A stretch of 64,000 nucleotides of DNA from positions 21,651-85,650 of the forward strand of contig ML976709.1 in assembly GCA_010015655.1 (NCBI GenBank), read 5' to 3'. This DNA is from Bimuria novae-zelandiae CBS 107.79 (taxonomy: Eukaryota; Ascomycota; Dothideomycetes; Pleosporales; Didymosphaeriaceae). Both the position numbers and the translations under genes were made by a program. How positions within the stretch are numbered: position 1 is the first letter of the stretch; each line of letters opens with the position of its first letter. A model generated the notes under the pieces. That model was not told the origin of the DNA. It did not search any database and worked only from the letters and a program-made list of their open reading frames with translations. Shown here in pieces: positions 34,868-47,186 of the stretch.

Positions 34868-36874
34868 AGGGGCTAGGTGCTCAAGGAGCCAAAGGTGCTA
34901 AAAGAATACTTATAAATTCGATAGAGAGTCTGAAGTTAAGCTTTAGGCGTTAAACCTATATATCTAGGGTTCGCATAACTAAGAGTTAAGGATCTAAGGT
35001 AATAACTAAGCGTAGCTTATTATATACCTCCCTTTCCTCTATTAAGGGTAAAGAAAAATCTTCGCGTTTTATCTTATTTATATAGCTTTATAATTATTTT
35101 ATTATCTACTTACAATCCTCTTACTATTATAAATCTTTTACTAGTTTTATTCTCGCGTGTCTAATTTTATATCTTTACTATAAGTAGTTATTATAGTAGT
35201 ATGTTCGCGCTAGTGCGTTTACTTATTATTATATACACAAAATTGCTTCTCGCTTAGCTTCTAAACCTTACTCTTTTAAGCTCTCTCTTTTCTTAGCTTA
35301 ACTTCGTGCGCTATAACGTTTTACTTTTAACTTAGTCTTTTCTAACTTCGCGACCTAATTTCCCTTACTATTTTAATAAAATCGTTAGTCCTTTATGTAA
35401 TAGCCACGTAATAGAAATACTTAAGTGTTAGAGGCGTACTCCTAACTTTAATAATAAAATAAAGAAAGGCTTGTCCCTATTACAGTTACTTAGCTACTAA
35501 CTTAAGAAGACTAAGCTTTCTTAAAATAAGGCTACTATTTTTAACGCTAGCGGAATTTTTTTTAGCTAGCTTACTAAGAAGTTTAGTCTATTTAAAGCTT
35601 GCGAAGTAAGTACTAGACTTTTTTTTATACTTTTTTTACTTCTTCCTACTTTTTAACTTACCTTTTTACTTTTTAACTTTCTTTTTAATTCTTTATTAGC
35701 CTAGGTGTGCGCACTTGTTAACTTAACAAGCTTAGCTTTTAAGGTCTAATCTTGCTATGTGCGATAATTAAGCACTAGTATATTAATTATATTACTTATA
35801 GACGCGTCTATTAGTAGGTGCTAGCGAGTAAGACAGTGTACTGTAAGGAGTGCTATATCTATAAGCTTACTAGCTACATTAGACAAGTATACTTTAGTCT
35901 AACTTATTTTAGATAACTTTAGAGTATACTCTACTAACTTCTTCCCTTATCTAGATTTAGCCTACCCTTAATAAAGTTAGCCGCGAAGAGTTTACTAATA
36001 TTATAATTATTAGTATAAGCTACCCTATAAACAAGATTTTAAAAAGTAGCTAGAAATAAAAGGCGCTTCTTACTAACCTTAACGCGTTCTATTCTACTTA
36101 TAAAGTTTCTATTATTAATTACTATACCTTTTTTAAGAGTAAGAGTACTATTATTTTAGGCCTTATTACTTTTTTCTTTAAGACTATTTAGCTCTTAGAG
36201 CGCATTACTATTATAGTTAAAAAAACTTTTAATTATCTTTAAATTTATGCTACTAACTTTAAAGCATTCTATTAAGAGTATAAAACCTTTTTTATAAGTT
36301 CCTTTTAAATAATAAAGCTATTTTGTAAGACTAATATTATATAGCTCTCTAATAAGTTCGTGGTAGTAGATAAGGGCATTATAATAGATAGGCTTTAAAT
36401 AATAAATAATATCCTTGTAGGAGCTAATATGCTAACTTAAGTCTACTAAGTCTTGCGCTGGTAGCTTTAGGCTATTATAATTAAAAAGTATTTAAGTAAG
36501 TAGGATAATAGCTTCCTTAATTTTAGTAGTATATTAGAGGGTAGAGAAGTAGACCTAAATATTATTAAAAAGAGTTTTACTATTTCTTTAGTAATTAAAG
36601 ATATCTCTTTTCACCTAGTTCCTTTTTTCTTTTTACTTTAGTTTACTTCTAAAGCTTACTTCTTTTATAAGGGTTATCCCTTACTACTATAGGAATTATT
36701 TAGTCCGCTTATTATCTTTAGTAGTTTTAAGAGTTTTTTAAGTTACTTTTTTAAGATTCCTTTTTAACTTTCTTTTCTAATACGTAACTTTAACCATTAA
36801 TAATGTTATTCCTACCCTTATCTTAGATACCTTTATCTCGCTAGGGTTTTTAACTTAGTAAGGTAGGCATCGTA
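34868..36874 (-). repeat. Tandem 2-kb repeat, unit 2
   Basis: Collinear with unit 1 over its whole length, ending at the shared TAGGCATCGTA (36864-36874). It is slightly more AT-rich. It directly abuts Gypsy-D2. Confidence 0.75.
35200..36870 (-). pseudogene. Unidentified gene remnant in repeat unit 2
   Basis: Second copy of the gene in unit 1, starting at the minus-strand ATG 36870-36868 and equally riddled with TAA and TAG. The duplicate arrangement, both in the same orientation with the same start, argues for an old gene-level tandem duplication later hit by RIP, which requires repeats. No function can be given. Confidence 0.4.
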
Positions 36875-39800
36875 GAGCCTCCTTTAGGTCCTAATAGAAG
36901 CTAATTTAGGGGATATCGCGATAGAATCCTATTAAGAGTTTTCTATTATAATTTTAATAAAGCTTAATAAACTTCTTTTAATAGTTTAACATAGTAGCTT
37001 AGTTAAGGTTCTAACGAGGTTCTTAAGTTCTTTAAGAGTAGTTTTCTTATTATACTAGGTATTCTACCCTCTTACCTCTACAGGACTAGCGTTTTTTTTA
37101 TATATTAACTATACTATACTTTTCTTTTCCCTCTTTTATTATTATTGCTTCGGGCTGGGCGTTATTAGTAGTTTAGCTAGGGAGAGGATTTAACAAGGCT
37201 AACTTTGGCCTGTCTACGTAGAACCTTAGGTGCATGTTTGGCAGGATATTTAGTTCTACTATATAAAAGTTTATTACCTTTTTTTATAGTAAACTTTTTT
37301 TACTTTTAGTAGAGCTTCTTACTTAGCTGTTAGTTTTAAAAGTAGCCTTTATACTTTAGCTATACCTTATTTTCTTCCGTTAAGATTAAAGTATTTTATA
37401 TTAACAGTTTATTAGGCGCTCTTATTTTTATTAGGCTATTATTATTTTCGCCTAGGTAAAGTTAAAAACCTTCTTAAATTTCTTTATTATTACCTTCGTG
37501 GCCTTTTTTACGTTAGTTTTAAGTTTTAAGGCTAATCTTCATGCCCCGAAGTGCTTAACTAGTTTAATATTTTAGCTATAGGATAGAAAAAATAAGCTAA
37601 CTTTTATTAATATAGCTTCTCGCCCTTTAATAGCTATTTAGGCTACAGGAAGCTACTTTATCTATTTATTTTATTATTATTATAGTACGCCTAAAGGTAG
37701 GCTTTAAAAATAGAGTTTATTTATTTTATTTACCTATCCGTCTCTGGGTGCTTTACTATAGATAGTCTTTAGTTAATACCTGTTTATTTATAGAGTATAG
37801 TCTAAAATTCGCTCACGAATTGTCCCCCGTGGTCCAATATAATAGAGGAGGGGAAGAAGTAGTCTACTACCTAGTTTTAAAAAAAACGCTATTATAACTA
37901 TAGGTATATTAAGATTTAAGAGAGTAATAAACTTTAAGTCCTTACTAAGTCTATTTATAATTATTATAATATTCGTGCAGCTATCGCTCTTAAGTAGGGT
38001 AATAATAAAGTCTATTATAATATTCTTCTATCCTTATTTAGGTAGTAGTAAGAGCTTTAGCAGACCCTATTTCGCTTCTCTCTATAGTTTAGTTCTTCTA
38101 TAAATATTACAGTTCTTAATATACTATCCTACTTAATTAGATATCCCTAGAAAGAAGTAATCTTAAGTAAGAATCTTATAAGTATTTTCTTATTTTAAGT
38201 ATCCTAAAGCTAGGGAACTATACGCGACTACTATTAGCTTTATTTATAAAGGTTTTAATATTAGTACCTATTATCTTAACCTATAGCGTAGGTACCTTTA
38301 GTTATTTATACTATATTCTAAAATACTAATAAATAACTTCTACTTAGGTTTGAACTTCCTAAGCCTATTCTTAATATAGGCCTTTATCTTACTATACGCG
38401 CTATCTTTATTGCGTTCTACCTTTTATTATATAGTATTAAAGTCTAGTTCGCGTCGCTCGGCAAGGCTATCGCCTCTTTAAAGGGTTAATATAGGTAGTT
38501 TAAGGCGTATTAGGTAAGCGAGCACTAGGTCCTTATCTACTTTAGTATAGTTAAGTTCCTTTATAGTAATAGATATTTAGGAGACAAAAGATTTTAAGCT
38601 ATTTCTTTTAGTAGTTTCTTAAAGAAGCGTAAAGTGCCTTAACTTTAATTTATTATTTTTACTATCCTTTAGTAGGTCTTAGTCCTTCTAGGAGATGGCG
38701 TTCGCCCTAATGTTTATTAACCCTAGTTTATATATAAACGTTTTATTAATATAGCTAAGTATGTCTGCCTACGAAATATGTCGTTTGTCTAACCTTTATT
38801 TAGTAGCGAAATATATAAGGTTTTTATAATTAGTATAGACCGTAAGGTGCTTTACTACTTAATATATATAGTCTTATTTATTTACGTATTTAATAACTAC
38901 GAGCATTTCTTTATTATAGATAGCGTAGTTATACTCTACCAGGCTATTCTTTGCTAAGAAGTAAGCTATTGGGCGTAGAATTCTATTATTATCGTACTAG
39001 GAGAAGCATCCCCTAATTAACTAGCTAAAGGCGTTTACTTCTAGTACTAATTCTTATTTAGGGTTTAAGTAGGCTAGCGCGGGGTCTATATAGAATATTA
39101 TTTTTAACAAGTTAAATACGTGCTATTACTTTTATCTCTAGATAAATTCTACTCCTTTATTAGTAAGTTTTATAAGGGGGCTCACTATGCTAGAAAAGTC
39201 TTATATAAATCTCTAATAGAAGTTTATAAAGCCTATAAAGCTCTAAACTCTTTTTACTAAAATTAGTAGCTCTTATTTTTAAATTACCAAGATTTTATTT
39301 AGGTCTATACTTACGCCCTTATTAACTTTTATTATAAATTTAAAGTACGTTGTTTTTTTAACGTAGAACTTATATTTCTTAATATTTAAGTATAGTCCTA
39401 TAGCCCCTAACGTTTATATTATAGTACGTACTTTCTCTTCGTGATCTTTTTAGCTACTACTAGAGAAAATAAGAACATTATTTATATATACTAAGTAGTA
39501 GTTATTAAGGTGCTCCTTTAGCACCTAGTTAATATACCGCTAAAATATACTTAGCGCGTTATCTAGGCTAAAAGAAACTACTAGCTACTTATAGAGACTA
39601 AATTAGGTTTTAAAAGCTATCTTCTATTTCTTACTTTTTACTATATAAAGCTTATAGAAGGCTTAAATTATATTAAGTTTATTAAACTATTTAGCCTTCG
39701 CGAGAAGCTAAAGGGTTTTACTAATTAATAGTAAAGGATACTAGTCCTTTTTAAAATAGTATTTAGGGCTTAATAATTAATATAAAAGAGTAGTCCTCTA

Positions 39801-40844
39801 CTAGATTTTTTTGTAAATAATACTAAGGTAGTGGCGCTAGGCTTACTTACCTAAATAAAGCCTTTATCTAAGTATTTAATAAGCTCTTTTTAAAGAGCAA
39901 GCAACTGTTCGCAAGATATATTAAATAAAGGGCTATAGGGGATCTTTAAGGTCTTGCTATCTTTTTTTACAAGAGGAATAAAAAGATCTACTTTATATCT
40001 ATAGTGCGGGGGGAAGCTTATCAGCTTATTCCTTATAAAAGATACGCCACAAGTCCTTAAAAACTTTAAGTAGTAACTTTTCTAGGTTTACCTTTAGCTT
40101 GTAGGTTAACGCCTTCTATATATCTTTTATTAATATCGAAAATACTTTAGCCCTGTTTCCTAGGCGTTAATTACGCTAATCTAGAGCTATAAAGGCTTTA
40201 GCTAATATCCTTTAGAGCTTTATTAATAGTTTCTTAATTTTTTAGTCACGGATGCGAGTGCTTAAATTTCTAATTTAATTTAATTTCTTTACTAGGGCTA
40301 GTTTAACCCGATGCTTCTTTATTTAGGTTAGGCCAAGGATTAGATCGTACGACCCGTCGTTAGGTATGACATATAGCTATATTAGTTCTATATAGCTATT
40401 AATATTTACTTCTAATTAGACTACTTCGCGTACGAAGAGTCGCATGCCTCTAATACTAATAACTTCTTATAAATAGGGTAAGTTCTTGCGCTGTAGGTAG
40501 GCTTTTATTATATGTTTTTTTAATATAAATCTAATAGGTAAATAACCTAAATTCATTATTGTTAATGCAAATATAATGTTATTAATAAGTAAGTATACTA
40601 TTACTAGTGTTAAGTCTAGCTATAGCCTTTAAAAGTTTTTAAAACTTATCTTTTATTCTTTTCCTACGTTTACTTTCTAGCGGAAATTGTTGCTAGGAAG
40701 ACTTAGTTTTTTAAATTAATAAAGGCTATATTAAACTTTTATTAAAAGATTCTTTAGTAGCAGGTGTAGTAGCGCGAACTTGTGCTAGCTTTATTATAGG
40801 TAAAAGTTTATACTATTTTACGTAGTGTCCCGTATCTCTATAAT

Positions 40845-41015
40845 TGTAAGATGGTATGATAAGTAGATGTTGATGCAACTTGATAGTATTTATTATTTCT
40901 TTTTATATTCTCCACTATGTTTAGTTGGTTTCGGATATTTTGCTAGTGTGCCAAGCCAAGTGGTCCCTGCTCAATTGTACAGATCTAACCTCACCGCAGC
41001 TTATTCTATCTAACA
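40845..41015 (-). repeat. 3' LTR of Copia-C
   Basis: 171 bp. On the plus strand it runs from TGTAAGATGG to CTATCTAACA. It differs from the 5' copy at about ten sites, nearly all transitions. A purine tract (AAAGGAGTG on the minus strand) abuts it. Confidence 0.92.
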
Positions 41016-41019
41016 CACT

Positions 41020-44000
41020 CCTTTAGCTTAGAAACTCTTCAAGCTGGCACTTATGCAATTATAAGGTCTTTAAGTTACTCTTAAATCTCCTTAAGAGGTA
41101 TAGTATTTGTTACCTCCTTAGTCTCTACATTAACTAATCTAAGTTATTAGAGAAAACCCTCCCACTTGCTCTTAGAGAGCACCTTTATAAGGCTATTAGT
41201 AATTATGTCCGCTGACTGCACATGCTCTACCTTAATCCTACCTATAGATACTTCTTGTTAGATCTAGTGGTTGTGGACGTCTACATGCCGAAGTTTGGTT
41301 TAGAGGCGGGAAACCTCCTTAGTTACTAGGCATATAGTTTATTTATTATCGCACTAAATAGTGACTGTGCGCGCGTCTAGTTTAATCTTAAGTTCTTAAA
41401 GTAGTCTTAAGACAAAGAGTGCTTCCTTAGCTACCTAAGAGAGAGCTAGCAGCTTGGCCTTAGTAGTTAATATTGTCACAGTGTCTTGTTTATTTGCTTT
41501 CTAGGTGATAAGACCGCCAAAGAGCTTAATAGCGTAACCTTGGGAGCTCTTGCGGTCTATTATATTATTAGCAAATAATGCATCGCTTGCAATCTAAAGT
41601 CTAGTATTACCTCTAAGCTATAGGGCTCGCTACTTTGTGCTTTAAAGGTATAGGAGAACTTGGTCTACTGCGTCTTAGTGCTTAGTTCCTGGGTTTGACA
41701 GAAATCGAGCTAATCGTGATGTTGCAAAGGCAATGTCTGGCCTAGTAGTGACTATAGTAAAGAGCAGCGATCTAATCTTGCGTTAAAATTTATTAATCTT
41801 AGTTAGTGTTGCTAACCCTTTTCTTGGTAGTAATTTAATCGCAGCTATTAGAGTGTTATGTTACATATTTATCTTGTCTACTAGTTGGCTAATCTTGTCT
41901 GAATAAGAGGCCTGTAATAGTTAAATCTTGTGGCTTGTTTAGTCCCGTACAACCTCTATGCTAAGAAACTATTAAAGGTTATTTCCTCTAGTAAGAGTGT
42001 ACTTGTCTTGTAAGCGTTTAATTGCTTATTAAGCTTCTTGTTCTTTATCCTTGTGGTACGCGAGTATGATGTCGTCAACGTAAAAGAATATAATAACTCT
42101 ATCTTTAATTAGGCAGCACGGCTTGTAAGGCACTATCTAGAAGCCTAGCGCTTTAAGCGTTGTCGTAAATTCTCTCTGCCAGAGGAGTAGTAAAATGCGA
42201 AGGCCGTATAGTGCTTTATTTACTTATAATATTGTTCCAGGCTTCTAATAACCCTGAGGCATTCTCATGTACACCTCTCGATCTATTATTACGTAGACAA
42301 AAGCGTTGGTGACGTCGTACTGCGTAAGCTCTATATTATAGTAAGCTGCTATTGCCATTATTATTTAGAATAACCGGCTGGCAAGCGTGGCTGCGTAAGT
42401 GTCTTGCGAGGTAATATTTTGTTACTAATTACCTTAGACGACTAGTCGCGCCTTATACTTTAGCAAGCGATAGTGCTTGTTAAGTTTATAGGTGTATACC
42501 TATATGCAGTTAAGGATCTACTATCCTATTAGTTTAATCTTCTTTACTAGAATTTCTAACTATAATTTTATCTCTTAGTGGCTTACGAGGTACACTCGCT
42601 TAGCCTTTTAGAATATCTCGCCTATTAGGTGATTCTTAAGCTTAGTTTGGCACGTTAATAGAGGTGGAAGTTAACTTTAATAGGGCTTTAAGCCTTTAGC
42701 GAGCATTCTTATTATCTTAGCCTTGTCTATAACTTCTCCTTTATATTTTCTAACACGGCTGGCTTAGGTTCCCGCCATAAAAGCTACTGCCTAGGGGACA
42801 GTTATAGAGGACGCTTGTTACGTTAGACTTATTTAGTCTCTAGCTATTAACTGTGCAAGTAACGCGACAGGTGGTAGTGTAGTTAGAGGAGTTAAGTAGC
42901 TATCCCTAATCTTCCTTCCTTAATAGTAGCCTAGTAGATCTACTTTATCTTATTATTCTAACGAATCTACAGTGGCTTTATCCTAATAAAAGGAGTCTGT
43001 TTGTGGTTGTTAGGTAGAAGTTAGTAACTTAATAGTTCTTACGTACGTTGCTATTTCTTGAAGCGTGCTATGCATAAGACTGTCTATAAGGTCCTTAATT
43101 TTCCCGTTAAATACTAACTCTTCGTTAAAGACAACGTCCTGGGTACTTATTACTTTGCCAAGTGACAGTATCCATATTCGGTAGATATTTAATAATTAGT
43201 ATCTAACTAGATAACCAATCCATGCCTTTAAGTTAAGACGTTGTAGGCGTGATTTGCCTTAGTAAGTATTATTAGTTATTGCAAATGCCTTGCAGCCGTA
43301 CGCTTTTAAGTGTATAATATTAGGTTTTCGTAGTAACGTGACTATCCTATTACTAAAAGCGACTCGTGTAAAGAATATCTCGTATAGTATTTTCTAGTAA
43401 TTTGCATAGTTTAGTGTTTAATTATAGAGGTATACAGCGGCTCTTGTAATCTCAGGCCATAGCTCCCAGGATAGGTTGGCATCAAGTCACATGGCACGAG
43501 CTTTCTCCTTATTTACACCCCCTAAGCGTTCTGCGCCTCTATTTTGTGATTGTGTATCTAGTGCGGAAGGCTCCACAATTATTCCTTAGGTTATTAACTA
43601 TTTCTTAACTTCTAGTTTAATAATAGCGATCTCGTTGTCTGCTTTAATAGTCTTAACAGAGATGTTGTAGTGGTTCTTAAGGAATAAGATAAATACTAAA
43701 AGGGCATTAATAATTAACTTTACTATTTAATAATTTATAAAGTAGAGGTCCTATTGCATGCCTAAAAACTTATTAGTAATTAGTAATTAACTCTTCTCTT
43801 TAGTAACTCCTTAGATCTCGTATGTGTAGAAGTCAATGCTAAGCCTCTCTCCAGGTCCATCTTTGTTTATTCGTGGGGCGCGGCTTATCTACCGTCTGGA
43901 CTTTGCTCTCCTACATAAGTTGCATTCCACAGTTATAATGCCTTTAACACGCACCCCTTTAGTTTGCTGCACTAGGTGTTTAATAGCCGCTGGGCCTAGG

Positions 44001-45754
44001 TGTCCTAGTCTTTTGTGCCACAGCATAGCTGAGGCCTTTTACGGTCCTCTTTTAGTTCTTGTAGTGATCTTGTGTGTGTGATATGTAGCAGGTGGTAGCG
44101 GATTGTATTCTAGCACCCACTATCTAAATATCTTAGTTATAATTCTAATAGCTCTATTCTTAGCTCCTTAGAGAGTAGTTAGGTCTATTTATGTATCCCA
44201 CTAGATCCCTTTGTGCCTTAACAGTTAGAATAACACTAAGTTACATAATAGGTCTAGGCAAATAGCGACATCTTGTAAGATTAATTTTATTATTCTAGTG
44301 TTATTCTTTAGAGTGAGGTTAATAGACCCATATCCTCTAATCCACACTTTGGAATTTCCGGCCTATATATAGTCTCCGGGCAGTGGTGGTTGGAAACTGT
44401 AGATACAATTAGGGTTATTAGTAATGTGGCAGGTTAATCCTAAGTTAAGGATAAATAATTTTTATAGTAGATAGTTAGTAGCATCTCTCCCTCCTACTAC
44501 TAAGTTAAAAGCTGCTTTAGTAGTAGCAATTCTCTGGCCCTCTAGTTAATCTTTAAGGATCTCAGACATTGGAGTGTGCGATTATTTCGTAATTAGTGTT
44601 CTTAATTAGGTCCTACTTTATCCGTAGATTATTCCCTAGAACGTTACGTCTTTCTTACGCTTAAATTATATGAGCTCGCTAATAGTCTCGTTTAGTTTCC
44701 ACTATTTAGGAGTCTTGTCTAGATTAATATAATAGCAGTCCCTTATACTATAGCGTTGTCCACATGCAGGGCATTTTGCTCCTCTTATAGTAGTAGGCTC
44801 TAAATTTACAGGCTATTTAAGCGTAGTGGTTTTCCTGCCTGCTGTACGTTAATTACGAGGTCTACCCTAATTTTGTTTTAATAACGCGCTTTTGGCAGGA
44901 TAGGCGTCCCTATTATTACCCTAGGTAGGTGCACCACCTTTAGCGAAAAATAATGCATTATTAGACATAAATGCTTTATGTTTCCCTAATTTAAGGGGAT
45001 AATTTATTATCATGTGTTCTTAGAAGCGTTATATTATCTCTTTTTAATCTATGCTAGCTGCGAATCGACTATTATCTTAAAAATTCGTAGACTATATAGG
45101 AGTAAACTTGTTTACGACATCTATAAAGTCTTTTGTAATTATATTAATTTATAATAGCTTAGTAACTTAGAAGGCTTCTGCTTCCGCAGCTGCTTCGTCG
45201 TACTTAGCTAGCTAAGTATCCTATTATTAAGGGCTTCTCATCGGCTTGAGTGCCGCACGATATCTGGTACGTGCTTATTCTCGTTCGAGTTAGTTACTTA
45301 TGCTAATTGTCTTCTGCAGATTGGTAATCCACTATTATAGTGGCTTGTCTGGCAGGTAATATGTGCGCAATAGGTGCGGTAATATAGTTAATTAGATAAA
45401 CGTAATAATGTGCTAAAGGCTTAATTGCTCCTTCTTGTATTCGTGTCGATCGCTCTTATATTACTTAAAGAGGATCTTGTAGTATTCAAGGTCTTCTTTA
45501 AAAGCCTTCTAGCCTCTAGCTAATAGTTTAGTTAGTCTTATTAGGACTTTAATATTCGCGGCTGGCGCGTAGTTAGTAATAACTAGAGCCCTTATTAGTA
45601 GCGGTTTTGGGGTTAATAGCGTAATTAAATTCGGATTAACTTTATCCTAAATGTTATGTACTACGTATCTTGCCTAAAGTTGTGTTCTCCACCCCCTATG
45701 GTCTGCGGAGGTGTTTAGGTGTACCGTAGAATCGCGGTTTAAGAGTTGCGCCAT
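41020..45754 (-). pseudogene. Copia-C gag-pol, broken by stops
   Basis: Starts at the minus-strand ATG 45754 (MAQLLNRDSTVHLN) and stays in one phase at least to the RT catalytic motif, 1227 codons later. That motif is an intact FYVDDIILA (the two Asp codons at 42076-42071), unlike the YVDN of Copia-A and B. Other marks: CPACGQR of a knuckle near 44760; the MRMPQG and NKALYG-like region near 42230; RNase H region with ASDA and KSSQG near 41530-41590. In-frame TAA/TAG at Gln and Trp codons prevent translation. Length and order match copia polyproteins. Confidence 0.85.
43836..44081 (+). other. Antisense open segment over Copia-C, not a gene
   Basis: An 81-codon plus-strand frame opposite the integrase part of Copia-C. 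It has no own promoter or homologous counterpart visible and is best explained as a shadow of the better-preserved gag-pol coding DNA there. Confidence 0.6.
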
Positions 45755-45786
45755 ATTGTATCAGTCGGGGTAGTGAGACTCTTAAT

Positions 45787-45957
45787 TGTCAAATGGTATG
45801 ATAAGTAGATGTTGATGCAACTTAATAGTATTTATTATTTCTTTTTGTATTCTCCACTGTGTTTAGTTGGTTTCGGATATTTTGCTAGTGTGCTAAGCCA
45901 AGTGGTCCCTACTCGATTGTACGGATCTAACCTCACCGCAGCTTATTCTATCTGACA
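45787..45957 (-). repeat. 5' LTR of Copia-C
   Basis: 171 bp. On the plus strand it runs from TGTCAAATGG to CTATCTGACA, followed by the ATAAT duplication. Confidence 0.92.
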
Positions 45958-46774
45958 ATAATAGAAATAGAAACTATTCTTTTTATAGTTTTCTATTACC
46001 TCGCACGACACCTACGTAGCTTATTTCTAGGTATTACTAGATTTATATCCTCTAGTTCTATTTATTACTAAGTATCTTTTATCTTGGCTTCGTCGGCCGG
46101 ACATCCTTCTAGGGCTAGCTTAGGTAGGTTCCTAATCTATCTTGTCTAGCGTCCTGTTCTTAGCAGAAAACTTTAGCAGCTATAATATATTTTAATAAAA
46201 GTTTTCTTTAATCTTATTAACTTTCTTTTGGATCCCTTACAGGTCCTAATTGTTATCTATATTTACTATAATTATTTAGTCCTGTAAGTCTTTATAGAGG
46301 CTTTAAAAATATAAGTTTTTTAGAATCTCTTAATTATGCTCCTTAGCTTCTATAGTATAGTTATTAAAGTTAAGGTTAAAGTTATAAAGCTTCTAGTTCC
46401 TTTATTATATTATAAGTAAGCGGTTACGCGCAATTTCTTCTACTAATTAGTTTTAAAAGTTATAGTTTAGTAGCTTTTAAAGGTTAGCTTTAGTGTATCT
46501 TAAGTAGTAGTTTAGGTATATAATTCCCACCGTTGCTGCACGTTCTATTAATTAAATAATAATATATTTAGATATATTTCTAAGGCAGTCCCTATTCTTT
46601 AAGAGCTTATATTATAATACTATCCTAAAGTAGCGGTAATCCTGTTATTTACTATTAAAGTAGGCTAAGTTAAAATTCTTAAGGCGGCGGCTTCTTCCTT
46701 AGTTTAAAATAAGCTCTACTATTAACCTCTCTAGTAGCTCTATCTATTAGTCTACTTTTAATAGCTAATTTATA

Positions 46775-47186
46775 TGTTAAGCCCTGAGCGGTAGCTGGTC
46801 CCAAAGGGGTTAGGGTTAATTCTCGGACAAGACTGTTAGTAATATAGGTAAGGGATATTAATAGCTTGCGCGTATTAATAGGACGTTAGTAATAAAGGTG
46901 TATATAGCATAATTAACTTAGCAAGAGAGCTTAAGTTAAATCTAAATAATAAATTAGTAAACAGGTTAAATATAATAGTAGAAAACTACCATCGCGTTCC
47001 TATATACAGGACTTGTCCTATAAATCCTAAGAGTCTTAAGAGTCCTAAAGTCCTATGTGCTAAGATACTTCTAGGACGCGTAACTAAATTACGTAACTTG
47101 TGACTAAGATAGGAATCTTAGCCAGTTATATTAATAAGCGTCTATGCCCCACCTTATATTATATTAGATCTTAATAGATCTTAATA
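46775..47186 (-). repeat. 3' LTR of Gypsy-B
   Basis: 412 bp, homologous over its length to both LTRs of Gypsy-A. On the plus strand it begins TGTTAAGCCC and ends AGATCTTAATA. Confidence 0.8.

Larger units (their letters stand above)
40845..45957 (-). mobile_element. Copia-C: complete Ty1/copia retrotransposon, RIP-mutated
   Basis: A 5113-bp element with 171-bp LTRs and the target duplication ATAAT at 40840-40844 and 45958-45962, inserted into Gypsy-D2. One gag-pol frame in minus orientation. It shares the post-LTR sequence ATTAAGAGTCTCACT, the presumed primer-binding region, with Copia-A and Copia-B, so the three are related, though its LTRs differ from theirs. Confidence 0.93.
36875..46774 (-). 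mobile_element. Gypsy-D2: Ty3/gypsy element, RIP-mutated, interrupted by Copia-C
   Basis: Same family and orientation as D1. Low end: integrase C-terminus near 37.0-37.2 kb. RNase H at about 38826-38943 (NKEMLVVIKYVNK then VVKHLTVYTNYKN). RT near 39.1-39.7 kb, collinear with D1. Gag near 40.3-40.8 kb, continuing at 45963-46774. Copia-C (40845-45957) splits the Gag zinc knuckle: rejoined across the target site it reads Y-F-Y-Y-R-D-T-G-H-Y-V-K, a CCHC box whose Cys codons have become Tyr by G-to-A. The 5' end is missing where it meets the LTR of Gypsy-B at 46775. No LTR of its own was found. Confidence 0.65.
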
